A stretch of 64,000 nucleotides of DNA from Theobroma cacao (lineage: Eukaryota > Streptophyta > Magnoliopsida > Malvales > Malvaceae), in NCBI RefSeq assembly GCF_000208745.1, contig NC_030851.1:15774124-15838123 (forward strand). The letters are read 5' to 3'. Of this stretch, positions 46,386-57,589 are shown piece after piece. Within the stretch, counting starts at the first letter, position 1. Each line of letters opens with the position of its first letter. A program made the position numbers and the translations under genes. The notes beneath the pieces are model-generated. The model saw only the letters and a list, made by a program, of their open reading frames with translations. It made no database searches and was not told the origin of the DNA.

Positions 46386-47634
46386 TGTGAGACCGAGACC
46401 TCTATAGGCTCGCAACTAGGCATAGATGCAATAACACTAGCTAAAGGTAGTTTTGTCATTTCTTTAATAAGACCCTAAAAGTAAGTTTTTAAAGAATATT
46501 ATGGCTTAAGTAGACCTAAGGCATAAATGAATGATGAAATACGGGTAAAATGGCGAAGGAAATAAAAATAATGATGATTCCCATGGTAAGGGCAACATGG
46601 TCATTTTTCATCTTGGGTCAAAATTTTAAGTTTTTATTAACTCGAGTATTTTTAGACCTTTGTGGACCTGGCCTCAGTGTCAAAAGAGTAAAAAGATTGC
46701 ACCAACTATTGGAGAAGAATAAGCTAACTTGCTAAGGGCATTTTCGTAATTTAAATGGAGTTGGATAAGCTTGAGCTATAAAAATCAGCTTTCAGCAGCT
46801 TCTTTTCACATTTCCAGCAACTTATTCTTCTTCTTCCTTCTTCCCTTTCATGTTTCTTCATCCTCCATGGAAGCTTGATATGAAACCTCCATAACCTCTC
46901 TTGAAATAGCTCAAATTTTCAAGCTTTTATGCACTTTTGCATAGAACCCTTGTGCTCTTTCACTCTCTCACTTCAAAACCCTTGATAAGTCTTACTTCCA
47001 TACTTTCTCTAACTAGTTAGGCATTTAGAGAGAAAAAGAGAGCTTCAATAAAGGCTTGAAAGTTTTTGGAAAGAATTTCAATTGTAAAGCTACCAAGGTG
47101 AGTAGTGAATTAGAATTAAACTTTTCTTAGTGTTGAGAATGATTAGTGCTTAAACTTGTGAGTGTCTTGTTGTTGAGGTTGTGCATTCACTTTGGAATGA
47201 TTAGGATAGTGAAAATAGATAGCCAATTAGATGGCAATTAGAAGCTAGTTAAGAGATAGCTTTTAGAATTTACAAGTATTGGAATTGATTTAATTGTGAT
47301 GTTAACGTGATGATAGGTTCCAACGAAGCCCCACCGTCCCATTTGGACTATTAGGGAAGTTAGAGTCGACTAAAGGTTCAACAAAATACCGGTGAGTGAA
47401 CTTGCATTAAAAAGGTTTTGGGATGTGTATACAAGTATGTTTGATTGAATCCCTAAAGCGTTTTATTTGTTTTATCTTCAAAACACGTTCGGGAACAAGC
47501 CTTTGATAAATTGTCTCTATTTTATGATATGTGGCTGTTATGGATTCATGTACTACTACATTATGTTGGTATATATATAAATATCTGTTGTGCATTGATA
47601 GCTGACATTGTGTGATGATCATAACCGTGCGTGT

Positions 47635-47812
47635 GCACGATGTGGGGGGATGCACATGCCGATGATGACAGTAGTGAGAGAGATGGATAGTGATAGTGCC
47701 CGTGATGACAGATGTGGGGGGATGCACACGATGGCACTAACTATGCACGATGTTGGGGGATGCACACAATGACTCCGACTATGTGCATGATGTAGGGGGA
47801 TGCACATGAGCT
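47635..47812. repeat. Minisatellite of gatgtggggggatgcaca units in H
   Basis: Units start at 47639, 47711, 47749 and 47789 with small changes. The same unit reversed recurs in I (about 50175-50345). A and G carry a different unit at the matching LTR position. Confidence 0.9.
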
Positions 47813-48014
47813 AGCTGGGACAATGGTGGTATTGGTGTTTATCTATGTATATATATGTTTATGAAATAAAAGTTCATGATTATGGTATATGGTTGTAATG
47901 CATGTGAAAATTTGGCATGTTGAACTTTGGGAATTTTTAAGTGTTTTATGTTGATTTTTTCATTTAAGCAGGATGGCCTTCTTATTGAGAGAATGGAAAC
48001 TTTTCTTTGGTGCC

Positions 48015-48180
48015 CTGTTTCTCGCTGCAGCGAAAATGATTCTTGCTGTAGTGAGAAACTCTCGGGTTTGAAGGGTTTGCTTGACCTGGTTCTCGCTGCA
48101 GCGAGAAATTTGCTGGAGCCTTTCGCTGTAGCGAGAAACTTTCTGTTTTGGCCACTTGAATCTCGCTGTAATGAGAAACT
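48015..48180. repeat. Palindromic 16-mer array in solo LTR H
   Basis: Copies around 48020, 48045, 48091-48106 (perfect TCTCGCTGCAGCGAGA), 48122 and 48162. Confidence 0.88.
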
Positions 48181-49569
48181 TTATGTCCGGTATGCTATCT
48201 TGCTGATTCTTGCCATATTTTTCCATTTCATTTACACCATAGTTGATCATCGATTCCTAACATTTAGGGGTTTATTTAATTAAGTTTGAAATGGGGAATT
48301 TTAGAGAGAAACCCTCGGTCAGTTGAGAAACCATCGTCCAGCTAATAACTTGAGCCAAATTTTGCTCCGCTGCAGCGAGGACCCATTGTTTCATATGACT
48401 AGCTTGTATATCACTTAAGCTTTCATTCTTCAAATTCTTTTTTATGTATGGAATCATTACTATCAAGTGATTAATCATTTAAGGGTTTAACGAGGGGTTT
48501 TAATAAGAATGAAACTAAATTGCATTGTTTTGAAAATAAATGCATCATGATTTCTTTCAACTTTCCCTCTTGTTTGCTTGTTCCCTTCTTATGTTCACTC
48601 ACTGGGTTTATACTCACCGTTTTTGACTTCATGTTTTCAGATCAAGAGGCAGTCGATAACTAGGCTGAGGTGCCCTCGTAGATTCGTCTCTTTGGTAGGC
48701 ATCTCGGCATTCAATAGCCATACGTTGCCCAGGTCTCTCCGTTGGAAGTTGAGTACTCTTTTGTTGTGTATAGACAAACCGATGTAAATTATTAAAATAT
48801 ATGTTTAGACAATATATGTACACTTTGATTGGTATGCCACTATGAGTTGGCAATGCTTAGTATTATTTTAATTCAAAGTTATGAAATGTGACTTAGCAAC
48901 TTTGATGGAATGATGAACAGGTCATATTAATAGGCTTGCTTAGGCTTAGTTGTCACGACCTAAATTTCGGGCCATGATCGGTGCATGGGCCCAATGGACG
49001 TAGTCCACTAAGCCCAAGCAAGCCTATTAATCTGACATGTTCATCATTCCATCATAAACTTTTAAGTCACATTTCTTAACTTAGGATCAAAGTAATATTA
49101 AACATTGCCACTTCATACTAGCATACTAAACAAGTGTATATACGTTGTCTACAACATGTATCTTAATAATTTACATTACGTTTGTCTATACACAACAAAA
49201 GAATACTCGACTTCCAACAGAGGGACTCGAACGAATATATAGCTACTGAATGCCGAGACACCTACCAAAAGATGGATACAAGTCTACAAGGACACCTCGT
49301 CCTAGTTGTCGACTGTCTCGTGATCTGAAAACATGAAATTGAAAACGGTGAGTATAAACCCAGTGAGTGAACAAAGAAGGGAACAAGCAACCATAAGGGA
49401 GAATTTAAAATCATGATGCACTTGTTTTAAAATAATACAATTTAATTTCATTCATATTGAAAACCCCTCATAAAACCCTTAAATATTAATCACTTGGTAA
49501 TGATGAACCCATACATAACAAATAATTTGAAAAATGAAGCCTTCAGTGATACACAAGCAGGTCAAATGC

Positions 49570-49960
49570 GACAACGAATCTTCGCTGTAGCGAAAAGGCA
49601 TTCTCGCATTTTAAACTTACTCATTGGGATTAAGTTATTTGCCGAACGAGGGTTCCTTAACTGGCCGAGGGTTTCTCACCAAACTTACTCATTTTAAACT
49701 TAATTCACTTATTCTTTAATGTTGGAAGTCCAAGCTCAACTATGGTACCAAAGAAATGGAAAATGGAGTAGCAACCAAACCAAAAAGGAAACAAAACAGA
49801 AAGTTTTTTGTTGAAGCGAGATTCATTCTCACTGCAGTGAAATTTTGGTCCCAAAACAGAATGTTTCTCGCTACAGCGAGAATGCATTTTCATTGCAGTG
49901 AGAACCAAACTGGTGAGGCTTTCAAAAACCCGAGAGTTTCTCGCTGCAGCGAGAACAGAT
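49570..49960. repeat. Palindromic 16-mer array in solo LTR I
   Basis: Imperfect copies from 49576, and a perfect one at 49939-49954. Confidence 0.88.
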
Positions 49961-50164
49961 CAACATGAACAAGATCTCCATTCCCTCAATAAAAGCCATC
50001 TTGCTAAAATGACACCGACAACATGAAACACATGAAATCCCCCAAAGCGCAATGTATCTAATTTCACATACATTTCAATCATATATCATATTCATGCCCT
50101 TTCATTTCATAAGTAAAGATATGCATACATATATAAATAACATCCATATCATCATAATCACACT

Positions 50165-50350
50165 CGGTTTATGTACATCCCCCCACATCGTGCACATAGC
50201 CTGCGCCATCATGTGCATCCCCCCACATCGTGCACAATCAGTGCCATTTGTACATCCCCCCACATCCTGCACACAGGCACTAGCATCATCCACCTATCAC
50301 ACCACCATCATCACTGGCCTGTGCATCCCCCCACATCGTGCACACACACG
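50165..50350. repeat. Minisatellite of tgcatccccccacatcgtgca units in I
   Basis: Four units (about 50175, 50215, 50255, 50322), the reverse complement of the H unit. Chance ORFs across it give proline/histidine repeats. Confidence 0.9.
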
Positions 50351-51645
50351 GTTACAATCATCATACACAATGTCAACTATCATGCACAACATATATATAT
50401 CATCATGATGCAATAGTGCATGAATCCATAGCAACCACATATCACAACACAAAACCATTTAGCAAAAGCTTGTTCCCAAGGCACTTATTTTAAGAAAAGT
50501 TTGTTCAAAATCATTCAATTGTGTGACAAGTACATTATATTCCCAAACAAGTTTTGAAGGCAGTTCACTCATCGGTATATTGTTGAGCCTTTAGTTGACT
50601 CTAATTCCCCTAATGATCCAATTGGAAGGATGGGACTTCATTAGAACCTAGAATCACATTAGCATAAGCGATAGGTCAATTCACACACTATAAACTCTAA
50701 AAGCTATCTCTTAGCTAGCTTTCAATTGCCACATTAAATGGGTATCTATGTTCACTATCTTAATCACTATAAGGAATGAACATACTCAACAATAAAACAG
50801 CTCATAATCCCAATTACTAGCCATTATTCACAGCTAAAAATCAAGCTTGGTTCATCACTCACCCTAGGGTTTCTTTGTAGTTGAATTTTCTTTTAATAGC
50901 TTCCAAACAAATGGGGTAATTCTCTCTTTCTCTTTCTAGAATGCCCAGCTAGTGAGAGAAAGTATGGAAATAAGATTTATCAAGGGTTTTGAAGTGAAAG
51001 AGTGAAATAATACAAGGGTTCTAGTCAAAAGGGCACAAATGTATGAAAACTAGAGCTAAAGAGAGAAAATTATGCAAGCTCCATATCAAGCTTCCATGGA
51101 GGTTGGAAGCAATGTGAATTGGGAGGAGAAGAATAAGAAGAAAAGCTACTGGAAAAAATGGGAGAAGAAGCTGCTGGAACAAAGAGATATTTATAGCCAA
51201 TCTTATCCATTCCACTTAAATTACCAAAATGCCCCTTCACAAATTAACTTACTCTCCTCCAACCCTTTATGAAATCTTTTTACTCCTTTGACACTGAGAC
51301 AAGGTCCATAATGGTCTAGACATGCTTGGGTTTACGAAACTTAAAAAATTTTAACCCGAGGTAAAAATAACCATTTTGCCCCTATAGTGAAAATTATTGT
51401 CATTTCTAGTTTTCTTCGTGTTTTTATCATTACACATCATTTATGCGGTCTTATGCTTATTTAGACCTTAAAATATCATAAAACTTTCTTCTGGGAGCTT
51501 ATTCAAAAAAATGATAAAACTACCCCTGGCCTGTGTTATTGTGTCTATGCCTAGTTACAAGCCTATAGAGGTTGAGGTCTCACATTAGTGGACTACGTCC
51601 ATTGGGCCCATACGCCGGTCATGGCCCTGAATTTGGGTCGTGACA

Positions 51646-52924
51646 TGAGGATCTTGAAATAAATGATGAAATATGTTTAGTTGCAAATGCTGATAGTGAT
51701 AGTTGGTTATGGCATAGGAGACTAAGACATGTAAGCTTGCATACCATGTCAAAATTAATTAAGAAAAATCTAGTTGTTGGGTTACCAAATATAAAATTTG
51801 AAAGTGACAAAATATGTGATGCTTGCCAACTAGGAAAACAAGTTAGAACATCTTTCAAGTCTAAAAAGATTGTGTCAACATCTAAACCTCTTGAAATGCT
51901 GCATATTGATCTATTTAGTCCAATAAGCACAACTAGCTTAGAAGGAAAATCTTATGGCTTTGTAATAGTTGATGATTATTCTAGATATACATGGGTTTAT
52001 TTTCTTGCTCACAAAAATGATGCTTTATCAGCTTTCATAAGTCATTGTAGGAAAGTAGAAAATGAAAAAGAACTAGCCATAGTTAGCATAAGGAGTGATC
52101 ATGGAGGAGAATTTGAAAGTGAGGAATTTGAGAAATTTTACAATGAAAAGGGGTTGGATCGCAACTTCTCTACACCTAGAACACCCTAGCAAAATGGAGT
52201 TGTAGAAAGGAAAAACCGAACCTTAAAAGAAATGGCTAGGACTATGCTATGTGAAAATAACCTACCAAAGTATTTTTGGGCTAAGGTAGTGAACACAGCA
52301 GCATATATACTTAATAGAGTCTCAAAAAGACCCATGTTATCTAAGACACCTTATGAACTCTACAAAGGTAGGAAACCAAACATATCTCACCTAAGGAGCT
52401 TTGGTTGTAAGTGCTTTGTATTGAATAATGGAAAACAACCCCTAGGGAAGTTTGATGCAAAGAGTGATGAAGCTATACTTTTGGGACATGCATTAAACTC
52501 AAAGGCCTATAGGATTTTCAACAAAAGGACTTTAACGATAGAAGAATCAATCCATGTAGTTTTTGATGAGTCCAATGCTTTACAAAAAGAAATTCATGAT
52601 GATGATGATGATGATGATGTAGAAATTCTAGAAAGACAAATGGAAGTAATGAGCTTAGAAAATAATAAAAATATTGAAGAAAGCTCACCTAGAAGAGAAA
52701 ATGAAACTCCACTTCTAGAAAATCTGCAAAGAGCAGAAAATCAGCATGATGATCTTTCAAGGAGTTGGAGATTTGTAAGAGACCACCCACAAGACCAAAT
52801 AATAGGTGACATTTCACAAGGAGTTAGAACTAGGAAAGCAACAAGAGAAACTTGTGAGTTTTTAGCCTGTATATCTCAAATTGAGCCTAAAAACTTTGAA
52901 GAAGCTAAAAAAGAGGAAAGTTAG
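51646..52924 (+). pseudogene. Element F integrase
   Basis: Copia integrase, in the same frame from 51646 to 52924. The zinc finger is spread over WLWHRRLRH (about 51704) and ICDACQLGKQVR. The catalytic core has LHIDLF (first D), SIRSDHGGEFES (second D) and VVERKNRTLKEMART (E, about 52199-52243). A stop at 52187-52189 (TAG in place of CAG) splits it. The C-terminus carries a (GAT)n run coding for eight or more aspartates (52595-52620) and a GVRTRKATRET segment, the usual GKG-type linker to RT. Confidence 0.92.
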
Positions 52925-53737
52925 ATAATGGCCATGCAAAAAGAACTTGATCAATTCACAAGAAACCATGTATGGTCATTAGTACCTAGACCTTCAAATC
53001 ACTCTATTGTTGGCACCAAATGGGTGTTTAGAAATAAGGTAGATGAGCAAGGAAATGTACTTAGAAATAAAGCTAGATTGGTAGCACAAGGTTACAACCA
53101 AGAGGAAGGAATAGACTATGATGAAACCTTTGCACCCGTTGCTAGGATTGAAGCCATAAGGTTGTTGTTAGCTTTTGCATGCTTCATGAATTTCAAATTG
53201 TACCAAATGGATGTAAAAAGTGCATTTTTAAATGGATTCATTCAAGAGGAAGTATATGTTGAACAACCACTAGGTTTTTAAGATTTTGAAAAACCAGATC
53301 ATGTTTTCAAACTCCACAAAGCCTTGTATGGATTGAAACAAGCTCCTAGAGCTTGGTATGAGAGGCTTTCAAAATTTCTGGTTGAAAAAGGTTATGATAG
53401 AGGCAACATTGCTACTACTTTGTTTATTAAAAGATGTTTAAATGATTTAATTGTTGTGCAAATATATGTGGATGACATTGTATTTGGTGCCATTAATGAG
53501 GCTTTGTGCAAGAACTTTGCAAAAGAAATGTAGGGTGAATTTGAGATGAGCATGATGGCAGAGTTAAAGCACTTTCTTGGTCTTCAAATTAAGCAAAGTG
53601 AGGAAGGAATCTTCATCAACCAAGAAAGATACACTCGAGATATGCTCAAAAAGTTCGATATGCTGAAGCTCAAATCAATCTCCACACCAATGAGACCATC
53701 CACAGAACTTAATCTTGATGAAAAAGAAAAAATGTAG
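52925..53737 (+). pseudogene. Element F reverse transcriptase
   Basis: Copia RT, same frame as integrase. It starts [20 protein letters not shown] and contains [44 protein letters not shown] and ALYGLKQAPRAWYERL. The catalytic IYVDDIVFG (53461-53487) follows, then LGLQIKQSEEGIFINQERYT and STPMRPS. Stops at 52922-52924, 53279-53281 and 53531-53533 break it, but each region is otherwise well preserved. Confidence 0.95.
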
Positions 53738-54390
53738 ATCAAAAGCTATATAGAGGTATGATCGGTTCACTACTTTACATAATAGCAACTAGACCAGATA
53801 TTCATTTTTGTGTGTGTTTGTGTGCTAGATTTTAGTCACAACCTCAAGAATCACACCTAACAACTGTTAAGAGAATTTTTAGATACCTCTTAGAAACTTA
53901 AACTTTAGGATTATGGTATTCTAGAGAATCATCATTTGATCTTGTAGGCTATTCGGATGCAGACTTTGCAGGAAGCAAAACTAATAGAAAAAGCACTAGT
54001 GGAACATGTCAATTTATAGGTAATATGCTAGTATCATGGTCCAGCAAAAAGCAAAACTCAATGGCTTTATCTACAACAGAAGCAGAGTATATATCACTAG
54101 GAAGCTGTTGTGCACAAATTCTTTGGATTAAACAACAATTAAAAGACTATGGAATGACTATGCATAATGTACCAATATATTGTGATAACACAAGTGCAAT
54201 TAATATATCAAAAAATCCTATACAACACTCTAGAGCAAAACACATTCAAATTAGACATCATTTTGTTAGAGACCATGTAATGAAAAATGATATTAAAATT
54301 GAATTTGTGAATACATTGCATCAATTAGCTGATATTTTACTAAACCATTGAATGAAGATAGATTCTGTGAAATTAGAAGGAATTTAGGTA
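53738..54390 (+). pseudogene. Element F RNase H
   Basis: RNase H end of pol: phrases around ARPDIHF (53792), GYSDADFAGSK (about 53948), LVSWSSKKQNSMALSTTEAEYI (54028) and IYCDNTSAINISKNPIQHSRAKHIQIRHHF. It is one frame off from RT because of an indel near 53740. A one-base deletion near 54331 spoils the conserved end LADIFTKPL (it reads LADILLNH then stop), so the normal end of the protein lies near 54390 in another frame. Confidence 0.93.
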
Positions 54391-54845
54391 TGATTAGTCA
54401 GTAGGAATTGTGAGAAAATCTTTGGTTCATGTACATGAAACAGAATGCATTTAGTTGACTGAGATGAATCTTAGTCAACTAAGAGTGTTCTGGTAACATT
54501 AAATAATAAGACTCAGTTAAAATAAGAGAAAGAGGAATAAAATAATGGGAAAAAATTGCCTACCGGGTAATAAAGAAAGAAAAAATGTTTCCTGAGGTGA
54601 ATAACTAAAATTTAGAGGGAGTTTTGAAATTTTGGGCAAATAGAATAGGGCAATATTTAAGGGGGAGTTGAATGGTTTCTCTAAAAGGAATTAAAAATGG
54701 CTGACAACTTCTCTTTCTCCACTTTTCTCTTCCTTGAAACCAAGTGTCTTAAACTGAAACCCATCTCTTCACATTTTCTTCTAAAATCTATTCAAACCCT
54801 TTGCCATTTAGACAAAACCCCTATCAAACAAATTCTTGAATCAAA
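54391..54845 (+). other. Element F spacer between RNase H and extra ORF
   Basis: No conserved coding. It includes 'gtgaatagttgact'-like LTR-type words near 54455-54490 ('tagttgactgag', 'tagtcaactaag') also present in the F LTR (33240-33360), and an 'aagggggagttg' purine run at 54659. The small frame 54697-54879 (MADNFSFSTFLFLE) could be the true 5' end of the extra ORF before a frameshift; I am not sure. Confidence 0.5.
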
Positions 54846-56636
54846 ATGGAGAGATCTCCACAGAGTAAAGAAATCGTAGAAAAGCAAAAAGGGAAGAGAC
54901 CACTAGAAGAAAGGACAGAAACGAAAAGTCTAAAGAAGAAACAGAAAATCATGTCTGTGTTAGTGAAAGAGATATCGGAGATACTAAAAGAGAAGAAGCA
55001 GAAAATGAAAATGAAGAAGGACAAGGAACCTTCACTCAAGAAAGGTACTAGTTCCTCATCTTCTAAGTTCAGAAATAGATTGCATGAACTGAGGTTCAAA
55101 AATATTGAAAATGCACTAATTTCCTGTGGCAAATATATTGATTGGAAGAGTTTTGATGAGAACTTAAAGATTCAGACTAGTTTATCAGATTATTTTGATG
55201 AGCTAAAACTGAAAGAATATAGCACCTTTAAGAATAGATCCTATAGTGCAAGTCTGGTAAAGGAATTCTATTCTGGCATTGCTTTAAAAGAAAATGAATT
55301 AGAGGATTCTGATGATTATGTCAAAGATGGTCTGAATGTGTATTTGAATGCGAAAGAATTTGTTGTCACTGCTGAGGATTTAGGAAGCTTACTAAAAATC
55401 GAGTGTGAAGAAGGTGAGTATGAGTTCCCAGAAAAGTATGATCCATCCTCATTATGGGAAATCATCACTGAGAGAAAGGAAAAGTATTCATTAAAGAGTA
55501 ATTCAGGACTGACAATCAGCCCCTAGATTAGGATTTTTCACTACTTTATAGCAGTAAACATTCAGGGCAAAAGTAGAAGTTTGAGTTACGTCAGCCTTCA
55601 GAATCTTTAGCTAATGGAACATGCCTTCAATGGAGTTTCTCTGAATGTAGGAAGGTTTATGATTGAAAAGATGAGAGGAGCTTGCAGACTTGATAAGATC
55701 AACCTGCCTTATAGGAATGTCATCACATCTCTGTGCAGAAAAAGGGAGTTTGGGCAAAGAGGTATGAAATAAACATGGTGAAAATCAAAGATCAAGCCAT
55801 TTACTATGGCAGTTTGATCAAAATGGGGTATATACTCGATGGGGAAAGATTCATTAAGACCCCCAAGACTGGTCTTGAAAGAGAATCCAGTTTGCTTGCT
55901 CAACAAGAGAGAGCACCATCCAGATTCTCAAATGAAGTTATTTTAAATCTTCTTATGAAAATCGATGGGAAGCTTACTGACCAAGGAGAAAGATTATAGA
56001 AAATTGAAGAGAAAATTACAAAACAAGAAAATGACTTGAAGAAGGAAGAAAATGAGCCATCTAAACCTGTGGCTACAGACACCTCTACAACACCTGGCAT
56101 TGCACCAACATAGCAAGGTGCTGAAAGTTCAGCTGAGCCAGCAAAAAAGTCTACTCCTCATGGTGGAAGTCATGGCATTCAAGCTGAAGGTTCCACCTAT
56201 AAATCTGTCAGTCCTGTTCTACAGACTGAAGACTTTTCACCAAGGGGTTGATCAACCAGCCAAGACACCCTCTCCGAAACTTCAAATTAAAAATGAATCA
56301 GAACAAGGGACTGAAGTGGTTGGTTCAGAAATAGAGAAGTAGCAGGCCTCCCCTCCCAACTCAAAAAAAATATCCATTATGGATATTTTTCATCAAATGG
56401 TTAGAGAGGGACAAGCTGAAAAAGACACTGTTAGAACAAAAACTCAAAAAGATGGTGGAGATATAGGAAAAGGGAAGAAACTTGCATCAGCTCCTAAAGT
56501 AAAGGCACAATCTGGGAAAGAAAAAGCCACTGCAGCACCACCAACAGAGGGAAAACTACCAACCAAAGGAAATAAGACTATGGCCACCAAGATAACTTTT
56601 CTCAAGAGAAGAAAGTTTTCCAGGTTGGCAGGGTAA
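54846..56636 (+). pseudogene. Element F extra ORF downstream of pol
   Basis: A separate coding region of about 600 residues in its broken state, after RNase H and before the 3' LTR. The first segment is open for 226 residues (54846-55526): a lysine/glutamate-rich N-terminus (KSLKKKQKIMSVLVKE), then HELRFKNIENALISCGKYID, SLVKEFYSGIALKENELED and a VKDGLNVYLNAKEFVVTAED stretch. This layout resembles the plant-specific 'putative plant transposon protein' domain found in some retroelement ORFs (my recollection). Later segments (55527-56000) continue it through stops, with KMRGACRLDKINLPYRNVIT and NLLMKIDGKLTDQGERL. The C-terminus (to 56636) is low-complexity K/P/S-rich with REGQAEKDTV. I see no signal peptide or clear membrane segment, so an envelope role is unsupported. 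Confidence 0.75.
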
Positions 56637-57573
56637 TCCAGACCAGTTTCAGCCTCTTCTCCTCAGAGTCTAGTCCCTATCTCAAACAAAGCCTCACCAG
56701 AACCTTCCCCTAGAAAGTCATCACCTCTCCGAGAGCCCTCTCATTTTCCTCTAAGCCCTTTCTATGGCACTGAATCCTCACCCTCTGACACATCAAACGA
56801 ATAGAAGCCCCTTCCTTTGATGCTAACAAAAAGGGGAAGTAGAATGGCAGAACCAAGCGTACAGGAACCAGCCAGAGAATAAATTAAAAAAAATGTGTTA
56901 GGGTGGACAAACCAGGAAAGAACTTAGAAAAGAAAAGAAAGCAGAAATGAATCAAGAGTAGGAACTTAGAAAAATAAGGGATAGGAAGCAAATACTGTTC
57001 AGGGGTAATTTCGAAACATCTTTTAATTAACTACTATATGTGCCATGGGGGCACTTGAACACTCAATTTTAATTTTGTTGTTTATATGGTAGTGTGAGAC
57101 ATGAATGCTAATATATCTATGATGTTTGTTTGCTGAAAATTGAATGTTTGCTGATAATCTGCTATCCATGATATTTAACTGTTGTTAACAAAATCTGCTA
57201 CTAAACCATATTGAACTACATGCTAATAACTGCTACTGTATGCTGAAAATTATGGATGTTGTGTATAGTGTGTTGACTGAATTATGAAGGGAATAAACAA
57301 AATTTTATGACTATATACTGTTGACAGATCCTGCAGAATTTTTATGAAAAACTGTCAACATTCAATGCTATAAATCACACCAAAATTCTATACATCTGTA
57401 TGCTTTAAATTTACAATGTCATTCTCTACATGACGAGGATAAAATTTGCTGGAATAAATATGCACACACTAAGGGGGAGCATATGCTTAGGGGGAGCAAT
57501 CCTCATTTTCTGCAGAAAACTAAAATGAGTAAAAAGACACTATGCTGTTAATCAAGGAACATTTTGTCATCGT
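56637..57573 (+). other. Element F 3' noncoding region
   Basis: Early part (56637-56890) still reads as serine/proline-rich decayed coding (SPSDTSNE-like). The rest is AT-rich and noncoding. A repeated 'ctaagggggagc' (57470, 57487) resembles a polypurine-tract motif and is common in this Copia group. Confidence 0.6.
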
Positions 57574-57589
57574 AAAAAAAAAGGGAGAT
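57574..57589 (+). other. Element F polypurine tract
   Basis: aaaaaaaaagggagat directly before the 3' LTR. Confidence 0.88.

Larger units (their letters stand above)
48951..51584 (-). mobile_element. Solo LTR I (G family) inside H, TSD TTAGT
   Basis: Minus-strand solo LTR, 2634 bp, with a perfect TSD TTAGT (48946-48950 and 51585-51589). It inserted 56 bp before the end of H in the opposite direction, so H and I lie tail to tail as a long inverted repeat. This is the innermost and youngest layer of the deepest stack. Confidence 0.93.
46386..51645 (+). mobile_element. Solo LTR H (G family) inside F pol, TSD TGAGG
   Basis: Plus-strand solo LTR with a perfect TSD TGAGG (46381-46385 and 51646-51650). 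Its own sequence is 46386-48950 and 51590-51645, about 2.62 kb in all; solo LTR I fills the gap. No internal region remains. Excising it and one TSD copy would leave the F pol frame uninterrupted. Confidence 0.93.

Noticed and set aside
50052..50408. ORF of 118 residues with IPPHRAH-type repeats
   Set aside because: Translation of the minisatellite in solo LTR I; the mirrored version occurs in H.
54846..55526. Host gene or envelope gene for the 226-residue ORF
   Set aside because: It is inside Copia F between RNase H and polypurine tract, so it belongs to the element; no membrane segment supports an envelope.
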